Positions 24,040-32,960 of a stretch of DNA of 64,000 bases are shown here, piece by piece (position 1 is the stretch's first letter; the number at the start of each line of letters is the position of its first letter). The notes beneath the pieces are model-generated. The model was not told the DNA's origin, searched no databases, and worked only from the letters and a program-made list of their open reading frames with translations. Source of the stretch: Cacconaster sp045601245 (GTDB lineage Bacteria; Bacteroidota; Bacteroidia; Bacteroidales; UBA932); assembly GCA_045601245.1 (NCBI GenBank), contig JAZRZH010000009.1:1-64000 (forward strand), read 5' to 3'. A program made the translations under genes and the position numbers.

Positions 24040-25461
24040 TCAGAATTCCTGTTCCCTCTCAAGCTCACGATGGTAGAGTTTAACCCTTACATTGAATTTC
24101 TGCGCAATATGCTCGGCGAGATGCTGGGCGCAATAGACGCTGCGATGTTGGCCTCCGGTGCAGCCAAAGGAGAACATCAGATTAGTGAACTTACGTTCAA
24201 TGTATCTCTGAACGTGAGCGTCAGCAAGCGAGTAGACATTGTCGAGGAACTTGAAGACTCCTCCTTCTTCCTCCATAAAATCTATAACCTCCTTGTCCAG
24301 GCCGTTGAAATGCTTGTAATGCTCATACTTGCCGGGATTCTCGATGGCGCGGCAGTCAAACACATATCCGCCGCCGTTGCCGCTGACATCGTTCGGGATT
24401 CCCTTCTTGTAGGCGAAACTGTATATCCGGACCTCCAGCGTACCCTGGCGCATCTCACTGAACTGTCGCATTTCCGTCAGTTCCTTGAGGATTCCTGAAA
24501 GATAGGGGTACTCAGCGAACGGCTCATTGAGGAGCTTGCGGAGATTTGCAATGGCAAACGGCACGCTCTGAAGGAAATGCGGCTTTTTCTCAAAATATCC
24601 TCGGAATCCGTATGCACCCAGCACCTGAAGTGTACGGAAGAGCACGAAATGGCGGAGTTTTGCGAGGAATTCGCTGCGATCCAATGGCAGATATTCCCGG
24701 AGAGCATCGAGATATGCATCCACGAGCTCCATCTTCAATTCATCGGAATAGTTTGCCTTGGCCTGCCAGATGAACGATGCGACATCGTAGTATATCGGTC
24801 CTTTACGGCCACCCTGGAAATCGATGAAATACGGCTCATCTCCAACCAGCATCACATTGCGCGACTGAAAGTCACGATAAAGAAATGTATCAGTCCTGCA
24901 GGACATCAGCACTTCGGACATCTTACGGAAATCCTCATCAAGCTGAATCTCGCTGAACTCTATTCCTGTAGCCTTCAGAAAGCAGTATTTGAAATAATTC
25001 TGGTCAAAGGATATCATCCTCCCGTCAAACTCCGGTTGCGGATAGCAGACCGACCAGTCGAGCCCCTGCGCGCCCTTGAACTGAATGGCGGGCAAAGCGC
25101 GTATCGTCCTTATCAGCAAATCTTTCTCAGACTGGGAATACTCTCCCTTTTCGCGACCGTCCGACAAATGCTGATAAAGAATGTCATTGCCAAGATCCTC
25201 CTGCAGATAGTATATGAAATCATCACTATGGGCGTATACCTTCGGAACAGGAAGACCTTTGTCCCGGAAATGCATCGCCAGAGTCCAGAATGCCACATTC
25301 TCTTCCCGACAGGTGCCTTTGACCGCAACCAGTGTCCGGGTGTCACCGCTGACGCGGAAATACCTGCGGTTACTGCCTGAAGAAGGCAGTTCGAGCACAC
25401 CTGCAGCGGTCTCGCCCGTGAAACGTTCGAAGAGTGTTTTTATCTGCTGTATTTCATTCAT
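24040..25461 (-). CDS. AmgK-like sugar kinase fused to a RapZ C-terminal domain
   Basis: A 473-residue two-domain protein. Residues 1 to about 330 form an aminoglycoside-phosphotransferase-type kinase: SSGSNRRYFRVSG, YYLQEDLGND, the catalytic FLYRDFQSRNVMLV and the metal Asp in YFIDFQGGRKGPIYYDVASF. This matches AmgK, which phosphorylates MurNAc/GlcNAc at C1. Residues about 345-473 match the RapZ C-terminal domain: FDCRAIENPGKYEHYKHFNG, then FSFGCTGGQHRSVYCAQHLA. In E. coli RapZ this part binds glucosamine-6-phosphate. The fusion suggests that sugar salvage is tied to sensing of amino-sugar levels (inference). It lies 6 nt upstream of the MurU-like gene. Confidence 0.85.
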   Translation of the reverse strand: MNEIQQIKTLFERFTGETAAGVLELPSSGSNRRYFRVSGDTRTLVAVKGTCREENVAFWTLAMHFRDKGLPVPKVYAHSDDFIYYLQEDLGNDILYQHLSDGREKGEYSQSEKDLLIRTIRALPAIQFKGAQGLDWSVCYPQPEFDGRMISFDQNYFKYCFLKATGIEFSEIQLDEDFRKMSEVLMSCRTDTFLYRDFQSRNVMLVGDEPYFIDFQGGRKGPIYYDVASFIWQAKANYSDELKMELVDAYLDALREYLPLDRSEFLAKLRHFVLFRTLQVLGAYGFRGYFEKKPHFLQSVPFAIANLRKLLNEPFAEYPYLSGILKELTEMRQFSEMRQGTLEVRIYSFAYKKGIPNDVSGNGGGYVFDCRAIENPGKYEHYKHFNGLDKEVIDFMEEEGGVFKFLDNVYSLADAHVQRYIERKFTNLMFSFGCTGGQHRSVYCAQHLAEHIAQKFNVRVKLYHRELEREQEF

Positions 25462-25511
25462 AACCTACAAAGTTAACAATTCCCATTGTAATAGCAATAG
25501 AGACCTGCTTT

Positions 25512-26318
25512 TCAGCATCTTGAGTGCATTATCGCATCATAATACTGCTTTGAGACAGGAATCGGTCGCACATCTTTCATATCAAGCTCCGCACTGAAAG
25601 TGCCGTTATCATTCTTGCGGAGCAGTTCGATATGGACGGGATTAATATAATAAGACCGCTGACACCGAACCAGACCGTGCCTGGTCACCGTCTCCTCAAT
25701 CCCCTTCATCGAATTCCGCAACACAAAATTCTTGAGTCTGTCGTCATCCTGATAGTGAATCTTTACATAATTCTCTTCCGCCTCAATATATAGTATTGCC
25801 TGAGATGCTATCATAAAGCGCGGTTTCTTGAATTCATCGAAGAAACGCACCAGTGCGCCGTTGTCTGTCCGCACCGAAGCGCCCTGGGAAGCGGCGGACA
25901 CTGCTAGTGAGAGCGTGATGATGACATACGGGAATAACAGGACCGCGAAGACGATCGCCATACACTCCTTCAGTGCGATGAAATAGCTGACCCTCAGCAT
26001 CAGCGAGAAGAAAAGCGCCAGGAAGAGACCGCACAGAGCGATCTCTATGAAACACCAGAACATATACTTCGGCCAGTCGAATTTAATCCTTCGGCCGAGC
26101 AGCGCCAGAAGCAGCCTTCCGAGCAGAATCGAGACCAGGATGATTGCAGCGCTTATTGCGAGATTGAACGAAAGAAGATGCTCGTCAGCTCCTCCGAAAT
26201 ATGAAATCAGTCCTTCCGGCCTGTAGACAATCGCAAAGGCGATGAAAAAGACCGGCGCACCTATGATGTAGAGAACCTGATTGACAAAGTGCTTGAACAG
26301 TGACGGTATTTCCTTCAT
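25512..26318 (-). CDS. Membrane-anchored LytTR-domain transcription regulator
   Basis: A 268-residue protein. Four hydrophobic helices (about residues 15-33, 48-68, 82-104 and 112-140) are followed by a cytosolic LytTR DNA-binding domain (about 165-268). The domain has ILYIEAEENYVKIHY, NSMKGIEETVTRHGLVRCQR and SYYINPVHIELLRKNDNG. It lacks a receiver domain, so it is not a conventional response regulator; the membrane part may sense a signal directly. Placed between the LolE-like permease and the AmgK fusion, with 12 and 50 nt gaps. The regulated genes cannot be inferred. Confidence 0.85.
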   Translation of the reverse strand: MKEIPSLFKHFVNQVLYIIGAPVFFIAFAIVYRPEGLISYFGGADEHLLSFNLAISAAIILVSILLGRLLLALLGRRIKFDWPKYMFWCFIEIALCGLFLALFFSLMLRVSYFIALKECMAIVFAVLLFPYVIITLSLAVSAASQGASVRTDNGALVRFFDEFKKPRFMIASQAILYIEAEENYVKIHYQDDDRLKNFVLRNSMKGIEETVTRHGLVRCQRSYYINPVHIELLRKNDNGTFSAELDMKDVRPIPVSKQYYDAIMHSRC

Positions 26319-26330
26319 ATATCCAGGTAT

Positions 26331-27542
26331 TTAATCAACTTTCATCGTCACCGATGGGCTGACTTTGGATACGAATATCGATGACAGACTGATAATCAAC
26401 ATAATCACAACAAATGAGACCACATTCAGAAGAATGAGCCCCGGCCAGTTGAAATCCACAGGGACGAAACTGACGAAATAGTTCTCCGGATTGAGGCGGA
26501 AAACGTGGGTATACTTCTGTATCAGGCACAGTCCGATGGCGAGGGCGTTTCCGATAAGCATTCCCTTGCCCACCAGAGCCGCAGCCTTGCGCAGGAAAAC
26601 GCCTGTAACCTCGCGGGAAGTCATTCCAAGGGATTTGAGCACACCGATCGTCGAAATCCTGCGGAACAGTATGATAAGAACGGCCGAGATCATATTGAAG
26701 CCTGCAACAGCCATCATCAGTGCCAGAATCATCAGTACATTGAGGTCGAGTAGCGCGAGCCAGTCAAAGAGATGCGCGTAGATGCGTGTGACGGGCATTG
26801 TGAAGAGTGACGGGTCGCCGTACTGTGAAGAGGTAAACGTTATGTCCTCGATGCGGCGGGCTGCCCCGTCGATATCCACGTGCTTCCCGGTGCGTATCTC
26901 GACGGAAGAGACCTGATTCTTCTCCCATCCGCTGAGCCGGCGGACCTGTCTGAGGTCGATCAGACCGAACGTATCGTCTATCTCCTCCAGCTGGGCGTCA
27001 TAAAGTCCGCAGATGTCGAACCTGCGCACCTTCACGTCATCCCCGATGAAATACACCGTCATCCTGTCACCGGCCTTCAGGCCCAGTCTGCCGGCGAGCG
27101 GACGGGAAATCATGGCGTCGTTGCTGATGCCACCCGAAAAGTCAGGCAGCCTGCCTTCGACCAGCGAGGACTCGAAGAAGGACATATCATAGAGGGAATC
27201 CACTCCTTTGAAATACAATCCGTGGATATCCTCGTCAGTCTTGATCAGACCGGACCTGTACCCAACCCCGCTGACGGATGTCACATAGCGCAGACTGTCT
27301 ATCGCACCGAGATAGGAGATGCTGTCGGCGAAAGGATAATGCTCGTTGACCGGAGACTGCCCCGGCGCGACGAGCACCACGGAACCCATGAAACCGGTGA
27401 CCTTGGCCTTGATCTCCGACTTGAAGCCGGCCACCACGACCAGCGCCACCACCATAATGGCAACACTCAGCGCCACCGAGATCCAGGCGATCCGGTTGCC
27501 CTTGTCCCGAAGGCGCCGCGCTATGAATCCTCCCGCATTCAA
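26331..27542 (-). CDS. FtsX/LolE-type ABC transporter permease
   Basis: A 403-residue inner-membrane protein with the FtsX/MacB topology. One N-terminal helix (AWISVALSVAIMVVALVVVAG) is followed by a large periplasmic domain (about 45-255) and three C-terminal helices (LNVLMILALMMAVAGFNMIS; GKGMLIGNALAIGLCLI; LILLNVVSFVVIMLIISLSS). The RISTIGVLKSLGMTSREV coupling motif is conserved in LolC/LolE. Such proteins extract lipoproteins from the inner membrane with the ATPase LolD and carrier LolA, neither of which is in this window. Its start is 3 nt after the pheT stop. Confidence 0.88.
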   Translation of the reverse strand: MNAGGFIARRLRDKGNRIAWISVALSVAIMVVALVVVAGFKSEIKAKVTGFMGSVVLVAPGQSPVNEHYPFADSISYLGAIDSLRYVTSVSGVGYRSGLIKTDEDIHGLYFKGVDSLYDMSFFESSLVEGRLPDFSGGISNDAMISRPLAGRLGLKAGDRMTVYFIGDDVKVRRFDICGLYDAQLEEIDDTFGLIDLRQVRRLSGWEKNQVSSVEIRTGKHVDIDGAARRIEDITFTSSQYGDPSLFTMPVTRIYAHLFDWLALLDLNVLMILALMMAVAGFNMISAVLIILFRRISTIGVLKSLGMTSREVTGVFLRKAAALVGKGMLIGNALAIGLCLIQKYTHVFRLNPENYFVSFVPVDFNWPGLILLNVVSFVVIMLIISLSSIFVSKVSPSVTMKVD

Positions 27543-27545
27543 AGG

Positions 27546-30005
27546 TTATCTGAGAACTGCGGAGAAGTTTGTTTCAAATGTCTTGAGAAGCTTGGCCATC
27601 ATCTTCTCCACTGCGTCGTCCGTGAGGGTCCTCTCCGTATCCTGGAATACGAAACTGATGGCGTACTGCTTCTTGCCCTCACCGATCTTGCTGTCGCGGT
27701 AAACGTCGAAGAGCGACACCTGCTTCAGGAGATTCCTCTCAGCCTGGAATGCAGCCTTGCGGATATCGGCGAACCTGACATCCTCATCGAGAAGAATCGC
27801 GAGGTCGCGACGGACTTCCGGATATTTAGGCATTTCCTTGTAGAGGACCTTATTGCGCTTGACAAGAGTGAAGAATGCAGGCCAGGTGATCTCAGCCACG
27901 AATACCGGCTGCTTGATGTCGAACTTCTTCGCAAGTGCGGGGCTTACAGTGCCGGCTATTGCGAGACGCTTGTCGCCAAGCTTGTACTCGAGACCTTCGC
28001 TGAAGATATCCGACGGTGCAGCCTCGATGTTGAGAGTATAGAGGTTCGCCCCAAAACGCTTGAGCAGGGTCTCGAGATAGCCCTTCATAGTGAAGTAGCT
28101 GCCCGCCCCTATTTCGCTGCGCCAGCTCTTTGTGGCAGGGCCGGTGATGGCAAAGCAGAAGCGCATCTCCTCGCGGTATGACTTGAGGTTTGCGACAGGA
28201 GCCTCGTCGCCTTCCTTAGGGACGAATGAGTAGCAATTGCCGATCTCGAAAATCTTAAGGCTGCCGACCTGTCGGTTGATATTATATGAAATCACCTCGA
28301 GAGCATTGAGGATCAGAGTCTGGCGCATCGTATTGAGGTCAGAACTGAGCGGATTGACCACCTGGACAAGGTTTGCTGCCGGAAAGCTCTTGAGGTTGGT
28401 ATAATAATCACCCTTTGTGAGGGAGTTGTTCATCGTCTCGTTGAATCCCCAGGATGCGAACATATTGGAGACGGTCGAGCGGACCACTTCCGGATCAGGA
28501 TGCTCGGAAGCATTGACGGATGAACGCATTCCCGCAGGGAGTTCGATGTTGTTGTAGCCGTAGATACGTAGAACCTCCTCCACTACGTCGCATTCGCGGG
28601 TGACGTCAACCCTGTATGCCGGGACTTTGACGACAGCGCCTTCGGCGGTCTCGCTGACAAACTCGAATTCCATTGCTGTGAGGATGGACTTAATGGTGTC
28701 TGCGCCGATTTTTTTGCCGATGAGGGATTCCATCCTCGAGTAGTTGAGCTCGACCTGAACCTTTTCGAACGGAACTGCGCAGACTTCGCGGACCTTTCCG
28801 ACAATCTCTCCGCCCGTGATCTCCTGTATGAGGAGTGCGGCACGCTTTGCAGCTGTCATTGTGGCCAGAGGGTCGATCCCGCGTTCATAGCGGAACGAGG
28901 CATCCGTCTTGAGCGTATGTCTCTTGGATGTCTTGCGGATGCTTACAGGATTGAAATATGCAGCCTCTAGGAAAACCTCCGTAGTGTTCTCGGTGACACC
29001 GCTCCGCTCTCCGCCGAATACGCCGGCAATGCACATAGGTTCCTTATCGTTGCAGATGACCAGGTCATTTTCGCTGAGCGTGCGTTCAACACCGTCAAGA
29101 GTGACAAACTTGCATCCTTCAGTGCTGCGGCGGACGATAACCTTGCGGCCCTCAATCTTTGAAGCGTCAAATGCATGGAGAGGATGGCCCATCTCGTTAA
29201 GCACGAAATTGGTAATGTCGACGATATTGTTAATAGGGCGCTGGCCGATTGACTGAATACGTTCCTTGAGCCAGTCCGGAGACGGACCGACCTTGACGTT
29301 CTTGATGGTGACGCCGATATACCGTGGAGCGAGTTCGGGAGCCTGAACCTCCACAGGGATTGATTCCCCCTCGCCCTCCTCGAATGCGCTGACATCGGGG
29401 AGAGTATATTCGCAAGGGATATTGTTGGTCTTGCAATATGCATATAGGTCACGTACACAGCCGATGTGAGATGCACCGTCGACACGATTCGGAGTAAGAC
29501 CTATCTCATAAACAGTGTCAGTCTTGAGTTTGAGATACTCCTTTGCCGGAGTGCCCGGGACTGCGGATGACTCGAGGACCATAATGCCGGAGTGGTCATT
29601 GCCAATGCCTAGTTCATCCTCTGCGCAGATCATTCCATTGCTTTCGACACCGCGGATCTTGGACTTCTTTATCTTGAATTCGCTTCCGTCATCGGTCGGC
29701 AGTTTGGTGCCGATGGTGGCAAGAAGGACTTTCTGTCCCGCTGCGACGTTAGGTGCGCCGCAGACGACCTGGAGAAGTCCTTCCGCGCCGGTGTTGAGCT
29801 GTGTCACGTGGAGATGGTCGGAGTCGGGATGCGCAACGCATTCGACCACTTCCGCCACAATCACGCCGGCAAGGCCGCCGGGGATCTGCTCCGTGGTTTC
29901 GATATGCTCCACTTCAAGGCCCGTGTCTGTCAATATCACACCCACCTGCTCCGGGGTGAGGTCAAATTTGAGGTAATCTTTCAACCAGTTGTATGAAACC
30001 GTCAT
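27546..30005 (-). CDS. pheT: Phenylalanyl-tRNA synthetase beta subunit
   Basis: An 819-residue beta chain of the alpha2-beta2 PheRS. Domains in order: N-terminal, tRNA-binding EMAP-like region (about 40-150, VVECVAHPDSDHLHVTQLNTG), B3/B4 editing region with GHPLHAFDASKI, B5 domain (about 400-475), catalytic-like core (about 490-680) and the anticodon-binding B8 domain at the C-terminus (PKYPEVRRDLAILLDEDVRF). Length is normal for Bacteroidetes. Start ATG at 30005, with an exact TATATTTG promoter box 44 nt upstream. pheS is not in this window. Confidence 0.97.
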   Translation of the reverse strand: MTVSYNWLKDYLKFDLTPEQVGVILTDTGLEVEHIETTEQIPGGLAGVIVAEVVECVAHPDSDHLHVTQLNTGAEGLLQVVCGAPNVAAGQKVLLATIGTKLPTDDGSEFKIKKSKIRGVESNGMICAEDELGIGNDHSGIMVLESSAVPGTPAKEYLKLKTDTVYEIGLTPNRVDGASHIGCVRDLYAYCKTNNIPCEYTLPDVSAFEEGEGESIPVEVQAPELAPRYIGVTIKNVKVGPSPDWLKERIQSIGQRPINNIVDITNFVLNEMGHPLHAFDASKIEGRKVIVRRSTEGCKFVTLDGVERTLSENDLVICNDKEPMCIAGVFGGERSGVTENTTEVFLEAAYFNPVSIRKTSKRHTLKTDASFRYERGIDPLATMTAAKRAALLIQEITGGEIVGKVREVCAVPFEKVQVELNYSRMESLIGKKIGADTIKSILTAMEFEFVSETAEGAVVKVPAYRVDVTRECDVVEEVLRIYGYNNIELPAGMRSSVNASEHPDPEVVRSTVSNMFASWGFNETMNNSLTKGDYYTNLKSFPAANLVQVVNPLSSDLNTMRQTLILNALEVISYNINRQVGSLKIFEIGNCYSFVPKEGDEAPVANLKSYREEMRFCFAITGPATKSWRSEIGAGSYFTMKGYLETLLKRFGANLYTLNIEAAPSDIFSEGLEYKLGDKRLAIAGTVSPALAKKFDIKQPVFVAEITWPAFFTLVKRNKVLYKEMPKYPEVRRDLAILLDEDVRFADIRKAAFQAERNLLKQVSLFDVYRDSKIGEGKKQYAISFVFQDTERTLTDDAVEKMMAKLLKTFETNFSAVLR

Positions 30006-30049
30006 TTCTGTATGTTTTATATATTATTTCGATTCGTTCTGCAAATTTG

Positions 30050-30057
30050 CAAATATA
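30050..30057 (-). promoter_or_regulatory. Bacteroidetes -7 promoter box (TATATTTG) for pheT
   Basis: Exact TAnnTTTG match on the minus strand, 44 nt before the pheT ATG, within an AT-rich stretch. Confidence 0.6.
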
Positions 30058-30138
30058 ATAAAAATGGTCGAATATCCGGTGCTGAAGCGCATTAACACGA
30101 AAAAACGGATTATCAGAAGAATCAAGGCAAATTATTGT

Positions 30139-30146
30139 TATATTTG
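30139..30146 (+). promoter_or_regulatory. Bacteroidetes -7 promoter box (TATATTTG) before the 51-residue gene
   Basis: Exact TAnnTTTG match, 23 nt before the ATG at 30170. It marks the small gene as the first of a plus-strand transcript that includes the LamG lipoprotein. Confidence 0.55.
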
Positions 30147-30169
30147 CAATAATCAATAACACATCAGCT

Positions 30170-30325
30170 ATGTTCGAAAATGATTATTTGACACCACAAG
30201 TTGAAATTTCCGAGATGATGGGCAAAAACGTCATCTGTGCAAGCGGCACAAACGGAAGCAATGAAGATTTCGGAAAGGGTAACGGATTCTCCCTCGACCT
30301 TTTCGAATCGCTCAAACCATTTTAA
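30170..30325 (+). CDS. Small protein of 51 residues upstream of a surface lipoprotein
   Basis: An ATG-to-TAA frame of 51 residues: starts MFENDYLTPQVEISEMMGKN, continues with VICASGTNGSNEDF and ends with a hydrophobic/acidic FSLDLFESLKPF. There is no signal peptide or membrane helix. The pattern (Pro-x-x-Glu near the start, a short hydrophobic ILCASG-type segment, then an acidic tail) is that of small hypothetical proteins commonly seen beside surface lipoprotein genes in Bacteroidales. It starts 23 nt after a promoter box and ends 31 nt before the lipoprotein ATG. Function unknown; a regulatory or RiPP-like precursor role is only a possibility. Confidence 0.6.
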   Translation: MFENDYLTPQVEISEMMGKNVICASGTNGSNEDFGKGNGFSLDLFESLKPF

Positions 30326-30356
30326 TTCCAAGAACCTATCCATTAATTACAATCAC

Positions 30357-32132
30357 ATGAAAAGGACAATTTCATTAATTGCGATTGCGACTGCAATCAT
30401 CTTCTCATCCGGCTGCAGCAAAATGGATGAGTTCAACCGCCTCACAACGGCAAAACACCACACCTACACAGCGGTGTTCGCTGATGAAACCAGATCAGAG
30501 CTCACCGAAGACGGTGACCTCTACCACCCTGTCTGGACAGCAGGTGACAGAATCGCCATCACCGACGGATACACCACATCTTATTACAAGACAAACGTAT
30601 CCGGCAGGAATGCCGCCGATTTCACTTTTGCATCCGGAGTGGAGCCCGAGTTCGTTCCTACGGCATTCTTCCCGTCCACCATCGTCAATAAGATACCTTC
30701 TGTTCAGAAATATGTTCCAGGCAAGATCTTCATCCCTATGATCGGTGAAATCGCCGACGACAAGATCACCTTCAAGAATCTATGCGGTATGATGAAGCTC
30801 AACATCTCCGCTGAGAGCAGCGTAAGCATCAGACGCATCGAAATCTCCGCAGACCAGCCTATTTGCGGCGACTACTACGTCGAAGGTGATATGGCCATAG
30901 TGGACGACGAGGAAGGTATTCTCACAATAGAGTTTGACGAAGGCCTCAAGGTCGGTACGACAGCCACACCTGTTTTCATCTCACTTCCTGAAAACACATA
31001 CACAGGACTCACCTTCAAGGCATACGCGACAGGCAACAACAAATTCTGCAAAGTCTCACTCAAGAGAGGCAAATCCATCAAGATTGAGCGCTCGATGGTT
31101 CACGAAGGCGCAATCACCCTCAAGAACTTCGAGACTGTAAATACGCCTACCGCAGATCTCTTCGACATCATCTTCTCATCCGATGGCACAGCTCAGGACG
31201 TTTCCACAAACGGTCTCGCAGTCCAGACATTCGACGCCCCGAGCATCAGCACGGTTTACGATGCACGGCTCGGTCGCTGGGTTGCACAGTTCAACCACTC
31301 AGGCGTCCTGACCCTCAACAGCGGCTACTACCGTGCCGACTATGACGACAACACCGTCGCAGCTCTCGCTGCAGGCCACTCACTCGAATGTCTCTGCTGC
31401 ATGGATATCGAAACCGAAGGAAACACCGAATACAAGATGTTCAGTACGATGCAGTCCGGCGGCACCGGTTTCCTTGTCAGCAAGTCCAATGCGGAAACCC
31501 CGATGCAGCTTACGTTCCTTCCTCATGTAGGCGGCGCCTATGTATGGGCCGGTTCCGATGTGATACCTGTCCCAGGCCGCTACTACCATATCGTCGGAGT
31601 TTTCGATAAGGACAATGAACTTGCACGCGTATACATTAACGGAGAACTCGTCGGCGAATATGACGCTATCGGAGATTTCAAGGCCGCAACTTCAGGTTCA
31701 AGATGGTTCTGCGTGGGCGGAGACTCATCCGCATCGACGGCTCAGAACGGATGGAAGGGATGCGTCGCAATTGCACGCGCATACTCATCCATTCTTTCAG
31801 AGGAACAGGTCAAAGCACTCTACAACGGTTCATATGCAGGTCACGACTACTCCAATTTCTTCGCATACACCAATATCTCATTCACAGACGATGAGACCTA
31901 TCCTGCTGGCGGCGAATTCATTCTTTCCGCTTCCGGCATTGAAGAAGGTGACTATCTCTGCTTAGAACCGGTCGAAAAGGAAGACCAGCTTATCGAATGT
32001 GTCACAACTTACGATTACGGCACACTCACCGCGACTCTCCCTGCAAGCCTCACAACCGGCCAGTACCGCATCTGGGCTTGCCGCGACGAGCAGAAGTATT
32101 TAGCAGGCAAGGTCAAGATGACAATCCAATAG
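30357..32132 (+). CDS. Surface lipoprotein with LamG/concanavalin-like domain
   Basis: A 591-residue lipoprotein. The signal MKRTISLIAIATAIIFSSGC places the lipobox Cys at residue 20. The N-terminal half (about 40-260) resembles fimbrillin-like Bacteroidetes proteins: KHHTYTAVFADETRSELTED, GDRIAITDGYTTSYYKT. The C-terminal half contains a LamG-type jelly roll (about 290-510) with VIPVPGRYYHIVGVFDKDNE, ARVYINGELVGEYDAIG and the closing AIARAYSSILSEEQVKALYN. Likely surface-exposed glycan or protein binding. The start at 30357 is fixed by the lipoprotein signal; the frame extends 40 codons further upstream but overlaps the small gene. Ends with TAG before a hairpin terminator. Confidence 0.82.
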   Translation: MKRTISLIAIATAIIFSSGCSKMDEFNRLTTAKHHTYTAVFADETRSELTEDGDLYHPVWTAGDRIAITDGYTTSYYKTNVSGRNAADFTFASGVEPEFVPTAFFPSTIVNKIPSVQKYVPGKIFIPMIGEIADDKITFKNLCGMMKLNISAESSVSIRRIEISADQPICGDYYVEGDMAIVDDEEGILTIEFDEGLKVGTTATPVFISLPENTYTGLTFKAYATGNNKFCKVSLKRGKSIKIERSMVHEGAITLKNFETVNTPTADLFDIIFSSDGTAQDVSTNGLAVQTFDAPSISTVYDARLGRWVAQFNHSGVLTLNSGYYRADYDDNTVAALAAGHSLECLCCMDIETEGNTEYKMFSTMQSGGTGFLVSKSNAETPMQLTFLPHVGGAYVWAGSDVIPVPGRYYHIVGVFDKDNELARVYINGELVGEYDAIGDFKAATSGSRWFCVGGDSSASTAQNGWKGCVAIARAYSSILSEEQVKALYNGSYAGHDYSNFFAYTNISFTDDETYPAGGEFILSASGIEEGDYLCLEPVEKEDQLIECVTTYDYGTLTATLPASLTTGQYRIWACRDEQKYLAGKVKMTIQ

Positions 32133-32156
32133 CCAATCCAATTACCATCAACAATG

Positions 32157-32196
32157 GGCTCCAGACCGCAGAAATGCGATTTGGAGCCTTTTCATT
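32157..32196 (+). terminator. Intrinsic terminator after the LamG lipoprotein gene
   Basis: GGCTCCA (32157-32163) pairs with TGGAGCC (32182-32188); an inner CGCA-GAAA-TGCG hairpin is nested inside. It is followed by TTTTCATTTTATT on the plus strand. Confidence 0.75.
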
Positions 32197-32217
32197 TTAT
32201 TCGGTTATATTTATTCG

Positions 32218-32225
32218 TATCTTTG
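32218..32225 (+). promoter_or_regulatory. Bacteroidetes -7 promoter box (TATCTTTG) for racemase-ftsY
   Basis: Exact TAnnTTTG match 26 nt before the racemase ATG at 32252 and just after the previous terminator. Confidence 0.6.
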
Positions 32226-32251
32226 CGGATTATCAAACGAATCATACTTAA

Positions 32252-32956
32252 ATGAATAATAACGGATTGACACTTGGCGTCCTTGGTGGAATGGGACCGG
32301 CCGCATCGGCAGAATTCATGCGTCTGCTTGCCGAAAAGGCTCCTGCAGAAAAGGATCAGGAACACCCACGCGTAATACTGTATTCCAATTCGATAACACC
32401 TAACCGTACTGCATATCTGGAGGGACGCGGCGAGGATCCTGCGCCATACCTTCTGGACGGTCTCAAATCCCTTCTCGGATGGGGAGCGGACCTGATGTGT
32501 GTCACCTGCAACACCGCCCACATCTTCGTGGACAAATTCCCGCAGGAAATCCGAGACCACCTCGTGCACATCGTCGACGAAACGATACGCCAGTGCCGCG
32601 AACGCAGCCCGAAGGGAGCCTGGCTCACCGCCACCCTCGGCACTATGAACTCCGGCCTCTACCAGCATCACGCACGGAGCTGCGGATATATATTCCGTGT
32701 CCCTTCAGCCGAACTGCAGCGCGAAATCCACGATATCACCGATATAATCAAGGCTGGCAAGGCGGAGGAAGGCGGACGCAGATACCGCGCCGTAATCGAC
32801 CAGCTCTGGGCCATCGAGAAGCTTCCTGTCGTCGGCGCCTGCACAGAGCTTCCTATCGCATACGAGAATACCGGCCTGCCTGCAGAATGGGGCATCTCGT
32901 CCCTTGACGCACTCGCAGACGGCTGCATACGCGAACTTTACAAACCTTTGAAATAA
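32252..32956 (+). CDS. Aspartate/glutamate racemase family protein
   Basis: A 234-residue cofactor-independent racemase-fold enzyme. N-terminus LGVLGGMGPAASAEFMRLLA, first catalytic Cys in LMCVTCNTAHIF, second Cys in LPVVGACTELPIAYENTG; these two thiols do the proton transfer in the Asp/Glu racemase superfamily. The opening GGMGP and the second-Cys context are closer to the aspartate racemase (YgeA) branch than to MurI. Possible role: D-Asp or D-Glu formation for peptidoglycan or catabolism of D-amino acids. It sits 4 nt upstream of ftsY. Confidence 0.88.
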   Translation: MNNNGLTLGVLGGMGPAASAEFMRLLAEKAPAEKDQEHPRVILYSNSITPNRTAYLEGRGEDPAPYLLDGLKSLLGWGADLMCVTCNTAHIFVDKFPQEIRDHLVHIVDETIRQCRERSPKGAWLTATLGTMNSGLYQHHARSCGYIFRVPSAELQREIHDITDIIKAGKAEEGGRRYRAVIDQLWAIEKLPVVGACTELPIAYENTGLPAEWGISSLDALADGCIRELYKPLK

Positions 32957-32960
32957 GATT

